Of a stretch of DNA of 64,000 bases, positions 59,700 to 64,000 are shown one piece after another. Where the stretch lies: contig NC_087377.1 in NCBI RefSeq assembly GCF_963675165.1, positions 6,527,122 to 6,591,121 of the forward strand, given 5' to 3'. Under the pieces are notes generated by a model. It was not told the DNA's origin. It was given only the letters and a program-made list of their open reading frames with translations, and made no database searches. The stretch comes from Halichondria panicea. Its lineage: Eukaryota; Porifera; Demospongiae; Suberitida; Halichondriidae. The position numbers and the translations under genes were made by a program. Position 1 is the stretch's first letter; each line of letters opens with the position of its first letter.

Positions 59700-61127
59700 T
59701 TACTGCGGCTTATCATCGCATTTCCCCCAACATTGTTTTATGTCAGGACTCAAACACTCGGCATAGACATCGAAGGGTATAGCCACAGGGCAACTCTTGA
59801 TAATGTCAACAACATACCACTGAATTTTGACAGAAGGACCAGAGGAGACCCAGCGCTGAATGACTTTGACCATCTCGTGAGCAGATACATCTTCCAGGCC
59901 GATTAAAGTGGTCCTAGCCAGAAAAACAAAAAATTTAATGCATTCTGCCAATTTCGGAAGCTATAAGTATCGTTGAGTATATCTGATTAATGGCTAATCG
60001 TTAACCCATACCAATTTTTAAGCTTGTAAGCCGTTACTATAGCTGTGTGCAATGCTTGCTTACAGTATTACATAGTTATCTTAGTCGATAATGTTTACCT
60101 GAAGTGGGCCTCAGTCTGGGATGAACGACAACTGAAGAAACTCCTTTCTACCGAAAATGGAGAGTGTGTCAAATTTGCAAAATTGATATGTGGCAGAGCA
60201 ATTGATGCATAATTGAGTAGCACTTCTTCAATGGCTCCAATGAAAGCGAGCGTGATCCTATTGGCCCTGGATTCCTGTATAAAAAGCAAATGCCATGGTT
60301 AGTATACTCTCATACATAGATCAACCGCCTATACGCCTGCCTGTTCATACAGTTTGCAATTGGGACTTCTTATACAAGCACCATGAATGGAATTTACAAG
60401 ATTCCCAAATACTTATAATAGCTTTACCATGGAAGACATTTTGAGTTAGGGGGGTCGGTGGGCGCTAGCCCTTCACTTCAATTTTAGGGGCATATGAGGT
60501 GATTCAGATTAATGGAGCATTTTTCAGAAAGGAATTGAAGGCCTATTGGAGTGTGTACTGAAGAGCAACACTATAAAACGAGTGATTCAAGCTGCGCTGT
60601 GCTAATCAGATGATGCTATAAAAGATTCTGAAGAGACTGCAACAGCCTTCACTGTAAGTAAAAGTAACCACAACTCGAGAAAGAAGCTTTAGTTTAACGA
60701 ATCAAAATCAGACAGACAAGTCAGCTTACCGTATCCCTGGTGCGGCTACGCCTAAGGCATAAAAATATTGTAAGAACACTACACATGCAGACCTATAATT
60801 ATTTGATTACAGAAACTTTTACAGGAGAAAGCATGCCGAGAAGCAGGAAAAAAGGGCAAAATCTTGTTTTTGGTTCCCATACACAATCAATTACGGCCAG
60901 ATTATTGGCTTGGTATAGGCTAATGGCGCTAGTACGTGGTTCACCATACTGCTACATTCATGCAGATCACTGAGTCAGTATCCGAGAACTGATTTACCGT
61001 CACTGCTTCAAAAGCTTGCCTAAACTTACTGTGTTCAAATACTTACGACCACGCACATACTTACTTCCCAATGAATCCAAGCAGCTACCCGGAGTAGGTG
61101 AAAACATCAGCTGCATCTTTGCCTCAT
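59700..61127 (-). pseudogene. Partial second copy of the Ig-Sushi gene (last three exons)
   Basis: Exons 61127..61065, 60274..60099 and 59913..59700 match exons 6-8 of the gene at 46297-50304, with the same splice signals. Exons 7 and 8 stay open (SVERSFFSCRSSQTEAHF; HEMVKVIQRWVSS; CWGKCDDKPQ at the end), with an insert of seven residues (NYASIAL) in exon 7. Exon 6 is four bases longer (LDSLG in place of LNW), which puts its donor out of phase with exon 7. No Ig, Sushi or signal-peptide exon is seen between 61127 and the window end. Most likely a 5'-truncated duplicate; a gene whose 5' exons lie past 64000 is possible. Confidence 0.65.
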
Positions 61128-61250
61128 CTGTGAGGAAAATTCAGATGTACGTAAATAGTATACTGAAGTGTTACATATAGCACGAGACCGCGAGTGTTTT
61201 ATGAAATATATACGTAGGCCCATGCAAGCACGAGGGCGAATATAATATCG

Positions 61251-61365
61251 CTATTCCGGCTCCCTGAAGTACGGCCACCTCGATATACCGGCCATTTGGC
61301 TTGGCACGGAATGCTAGCTATATGTTTACTGCACAAAACTCACCCTGAAGTACGGCCACTCGCTA
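61251..61365. mobile_element. Truncated copy of the pogo-like element
   Basis: Nearly identical to 16036-16150 (GAAGTACGGCCACCTCGATA ... GGAATGCTAGCTATATG). It ends where the segmental duplication begins. Confidence 0.7.
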
Positions 61366-61587
61366 TGTATACAGAAGGAGAGAGAGACGAATTTTTTGAA
61401 AAGTAACAAGAGCATCAAAAATGAATTTGGCACCTCATAAATTATTAGTTAAGGGTAAGTGGTTCCACCCTCTTGATCTAACTTAGTAGCTCTGTCTAAG
61501 ATGTCTCAGTCGATTACCCCCCCCCCCCCCTCCTCGAAGCATTGCATACGTACTTATTACTAATTTTCTTTTCTAAAGAATTTTCTG

Positions 61588-62340
61588 CGTCACCATTGCA
61601 TTTATCCCCACACCATTTCATGTGAGGACTCACACACTTGGCATAGACACCGGAGGGTATAGCCACAGGGCTAGGCCTTGGTGGATTATGCTAGTAAGAA
61701 CTCCTGAGCATTGAGAATGGGAAAAATAGGTACATTTTCTGACGTTGACAAGAAAATAGGCACAAACGAGATTTATTAAGTCTCAAAGCAAAAAACTGTC
61801 TTAATTGATTACATGTATAGAAGACCACCTACAGCTGGCTGTTACTTATGCTATGAAATGTGTATGTCGTTCCTGAAATCCTGTATATAGTCTACCGTGA
61901 CTCAAACTAGACTCCTGTCAAATCAAACACTTTATATATACCGTAAAGCGGAAAATGTTTGTGAGGTGCAAAATTTCGCGTTTTTCAAGGGCCGAGCAGC
62001 TAACACAAACATTAAAACTGGGATAACCACCACCTGGTATTTCATATGCAAAGCTAGCGCTATTGGTGCTAGGGTATGGTTTCCTGACATTGAAACAGAA
62101 CCCACGCTGAGGGCTCTGTAGCCAAAGAGACGCTCACTATACATGCAGTAGCACGATTAGATAGGTGGATGACAAATTAGAAAAACATAGTGGAATAACT
62201 ATAATATTATAGAGAAAATAGGTGACCAATTAAGTGACAATTGAGCATTATTATAAGGACCAGAAGAGACCCAATTAACGTTGAATGACTTGACCATTAT
62301 CTCATGAGCGTTTTTGACTGAATAGAAAGTGGTCCTATAA
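61588..62340 (-). pseudogene. Second split pseudo-copy of the Ig-Sushi terminal exon
   Basis: 61588-61672 and 62266-62340 correspond to the ends of the exon, interrupted by the same unrelated insert as at 42565-43290. A late GAGCGTTTTTGACTG in place of the normal exon end shows further decay. Confidence 0.6.
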
Positions 62341-62542
62341 ATTATAGCCTAGTCTTATATACATCCAGTCAAAAAATAACTTGTGCGATCCTCTCCGAAC
62401 TATAAGAATTGTCAGAGATTTCCATAGATCTAATATATAGATCTAGCTATTACCAAACATCAGATTTTTCTTAGGGTCTGAGCTCTGCGACCGTCGCGTT
62501 CACATTAATTCTCAACTGTGCATGTATACATCTATATACAGT

Positions 62543-62733
62543 CAGTGGAACCTCTATTAACAACCACCTCAGAATAAAGGCCAGTTGCTATATAACGGCC
62601 AGGCACTCAGGTCCCAAATGAAAAGTTTGTGTACAAAACAAACTCAGTCTCAACAAAGGCCACCTCTGTATAAAGGCCAAAACATTGTTAATTCCCCAAA
62701 GGTGTCGATCCGTTATAGAGGGGTTCCACTGTA
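62543..62733. mobile_element. MITE with CAGTGGAACC termini (copy 4)
   Basis: Positional partner of 43525-43719 inside the duplication; begins CAGTGGAACCTCTATTAACA and ends GGGGTTCCACTGTA. Confidence 0.8.
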
Positions 62734-63030
62734 TACACGCAGAGCATCAGTTATAGCTAGTCTGGGGCTGCAGATGTTATAAAAATTGTGTACTATAATT
62801 ATACGGTAGCGAATTTCAGCGAATTTGTAATTAACGCTAAATTATGTCCACGCTAATAATTAACGAGCGTTTTGTATTTAATTGTTAGGTAGATGTATTT
62901 ACGTTATGTTTAATTTTTAGGACGTAATGCGAGCTAAGGCTGGATTGTTCGAGAGAGAGATCTCGTGTAGAACTATAACTCTGTGTATCTGTATTTTGTG
63001 TGTTGTTTTTGTTATTAAACACTCATTGAA

Positions 63031-63225
63031 TACCGTAAAGCGGGTAATTTTCGGGGGACAAAATATTCGTGGTTCAGCAATATTGAGACATTTCGTGGGT
63101 AATATTTTCGTGGTTGCTGCTTGGATTGTAGGTAAAGGTAGGCAAGGTCGCTTCATTCGTGGTCAGACCTCCAACCACGAAAACCACAAATATTTTGCCC
63201 CACGAAAATTACCCGCTATACGGTA
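63031..63225. mobile_element. MITE, ACCGTAAAGCGGGTA type, present only in duplication copy 2
   Basis: Left end TACCGTAAAGCGGGTAATTT and right end AAATTACCCGCTATACGGTA. At the matching place in copy 1 (about 44125) sequence is AAACACTGAAGTACCTTGAA with no insertion, so this element moved in after the duplication. Confidence 0.8.
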
Positions 63226-63440
63226 GCTAGTCCTATCTAGAGTGAAGGGCCGCTCGGTGACAGTGCTAATAATTATTTGCTGCAAATCCGCCAAAATTTG
63301 AACAGAAAAACAGAAATTACTAGTCTATATAATAGTGTGTCCATTTCTAAAATGAATTAGAAACAATTAATTGGTTACAACGACTTTACGTGACAATTGA
63401 AATCTATTGCTGCATGCTATGATGGACTCGAGCCAGCAGG

Positions 63441-63968
63441 TCATGGTAAAGTAGCGACCACCCTAAACTTCTTGACTGTGAGCGAGTGCCCTCCCCCTCC
63501 TCCTGCGTTCCTCATGAACCTATAGAAGTCACCAGGCTGTGCTAACTTGATGACAGGATCATCTCTTAACTCAGCATTTGCTTCCATCTCATCGTGCTCA
63601 GCAATCCCAAACACTCGTCTTTTTTCTGCCACCACCACAGGAGAACTGCTTGTATTAATCTGTCTCATCAATTGCAGAAATATCTCGCCTTTTCGATTTC
63701 CGTAACCTTGATCTTTCCACACCACAGATAGAGAAAGCTTCTTAACAATACTTGGTAGGATAGGACCATCGAAATATAGTTCAGGTGCCCAGTGGCCTGA
63801 ACGTGGACCTCGTATTTCAAAGTCTTTACCGTGGACAATCATGAAGTGGGGAAGCACAGAGTGGAGACGATGACAGGTCTGGGAGAGTCTAGCTACATCC
63901 TCTGGGCAAAGCAAGTCAGCCACATGAGATAACACTAGATCTGGGAAGTCTTCAAACTGGTTTGCCAT
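63441..63968 (-). CDS. Intronless F-box protein, copy 3
   Basis: A 175-codon frame from ATG at 63968. Nearly identical to the copy at 44377-44904, with a few substitutions (for example QTN to QIN in the linker after LQLMR, HHEMKA to HDEMEA, KLAKPG to KLAQPG). The F-box at residues 5-45 is unchanged, so SKP1 binding is probably kept while the C-terminal domain drifts. Same inferred role as SCF substrate adaptor. Confidence 0.75.
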   Translation of the reverse strand: MANQFEDFPDLVLSHVADLLCPEDVARLSQTCHRLHSVLPHFMIVHGKDFEIRGPRSGHWAPELYFDGPILPSIVKKLSLSVVWKDQGYGNRKGEIFLQLMRQINTSSSPVVVAEKRRVFGIAEHDEMEANAELRDDPVIKLAQPGDFYRFMRNAGGGGGHSLTVKKFRVVATLP

Positions 63969-64000
63969 TCTAGCTATTATAATGCTAAGTCATCAGGTAA

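Larger units (their letters stand above)
61366..64000. repeat. Segmental duplication, copy 2
   Basis: Direct repeat of 42330-44945, about 19 kb away, continuing to the window edge. Compared with copy 1 it lacks some short pieces (for example near 42412-42422) and has gained the MITE at 63031-63225. Confidence 0.85.

Noticed and set aside
1-64000. Naming the species
   Set aside because: Gene content and repeat style suggest a demosponge, but nothing in the window fixes the species.

Overview
The window looks like nuclear DNA of an early-branching animal, most likely a demosponge. Genes are split by many short GT-AG introns, non-coding DNA is AT-rich and full of short fold-back elements, and the protein set (a DAF-36/Neverland sterol desaturase, CABIT-SAM adaptors, dermatopontins, an Ig-plus-Sushi secreted protein, F-box genes) is metazoan. 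The species cannot be named from the sequence. There are no prokaryotic signals (operons, Shine-Dalgarno sites, CRISPR).

Layout. 1-2312 (+): last four exons of a cholesterol 7-desaturase gene, its 3' half flanked by long inverted-repeat arms. 4543-5049 (-): single-exon gene with a CaaX-like tail. 5.1-14.2 kb: gene-poor, with a polyadenylated LINE fragment at 13 kb. 14240-21327 (+) and 26791-33844 (+): two tandem paralogous GAREM-like adaptors (proline-rich, CABIT, coiled coil, SAM), separated by a gene-poor stretch with a 44-nt minisatellite. 34112-36004 (-) and 38164-40482 (-): two secreted dermatopontin-family genes, the first ending in a long Ser/His/Lys/Arg repeat tail. 40.9-50.3 kb: two near-identical intronless F-box genes and a secreted Ig-Sushi protein gene on the minus strand. 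54.35-59.46 kb: a DNA transposon with terminal inverted repeats carrying two convergent spliced genes, a DDE-type transposase (-) and a small protein resembling the cytosolic C-terminal domain of P2X7 receptors (+). 59.7-64.0 kb: a partial second copy of the Ig-Sushi gene 3' exons and a third F-box gene, in a 2.6-kb segmental duplication of 42.3-44.9 kb.

Functional themes are sterol modification, receptor-proximal signalling adaptors, secreted matrix or recognition proteins, ubiquitin adaptors and mobile DNA. Neighbouring paralogues (adaptors, dermatopontins, F-box genes) show that the locus grows by local duplication. The most unusual object is the transposon that packages a P2X7-tail-like domain with a transposase. 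Exon boundaries were read by eye from splice sites and phase continuity; no search or expression data were available.
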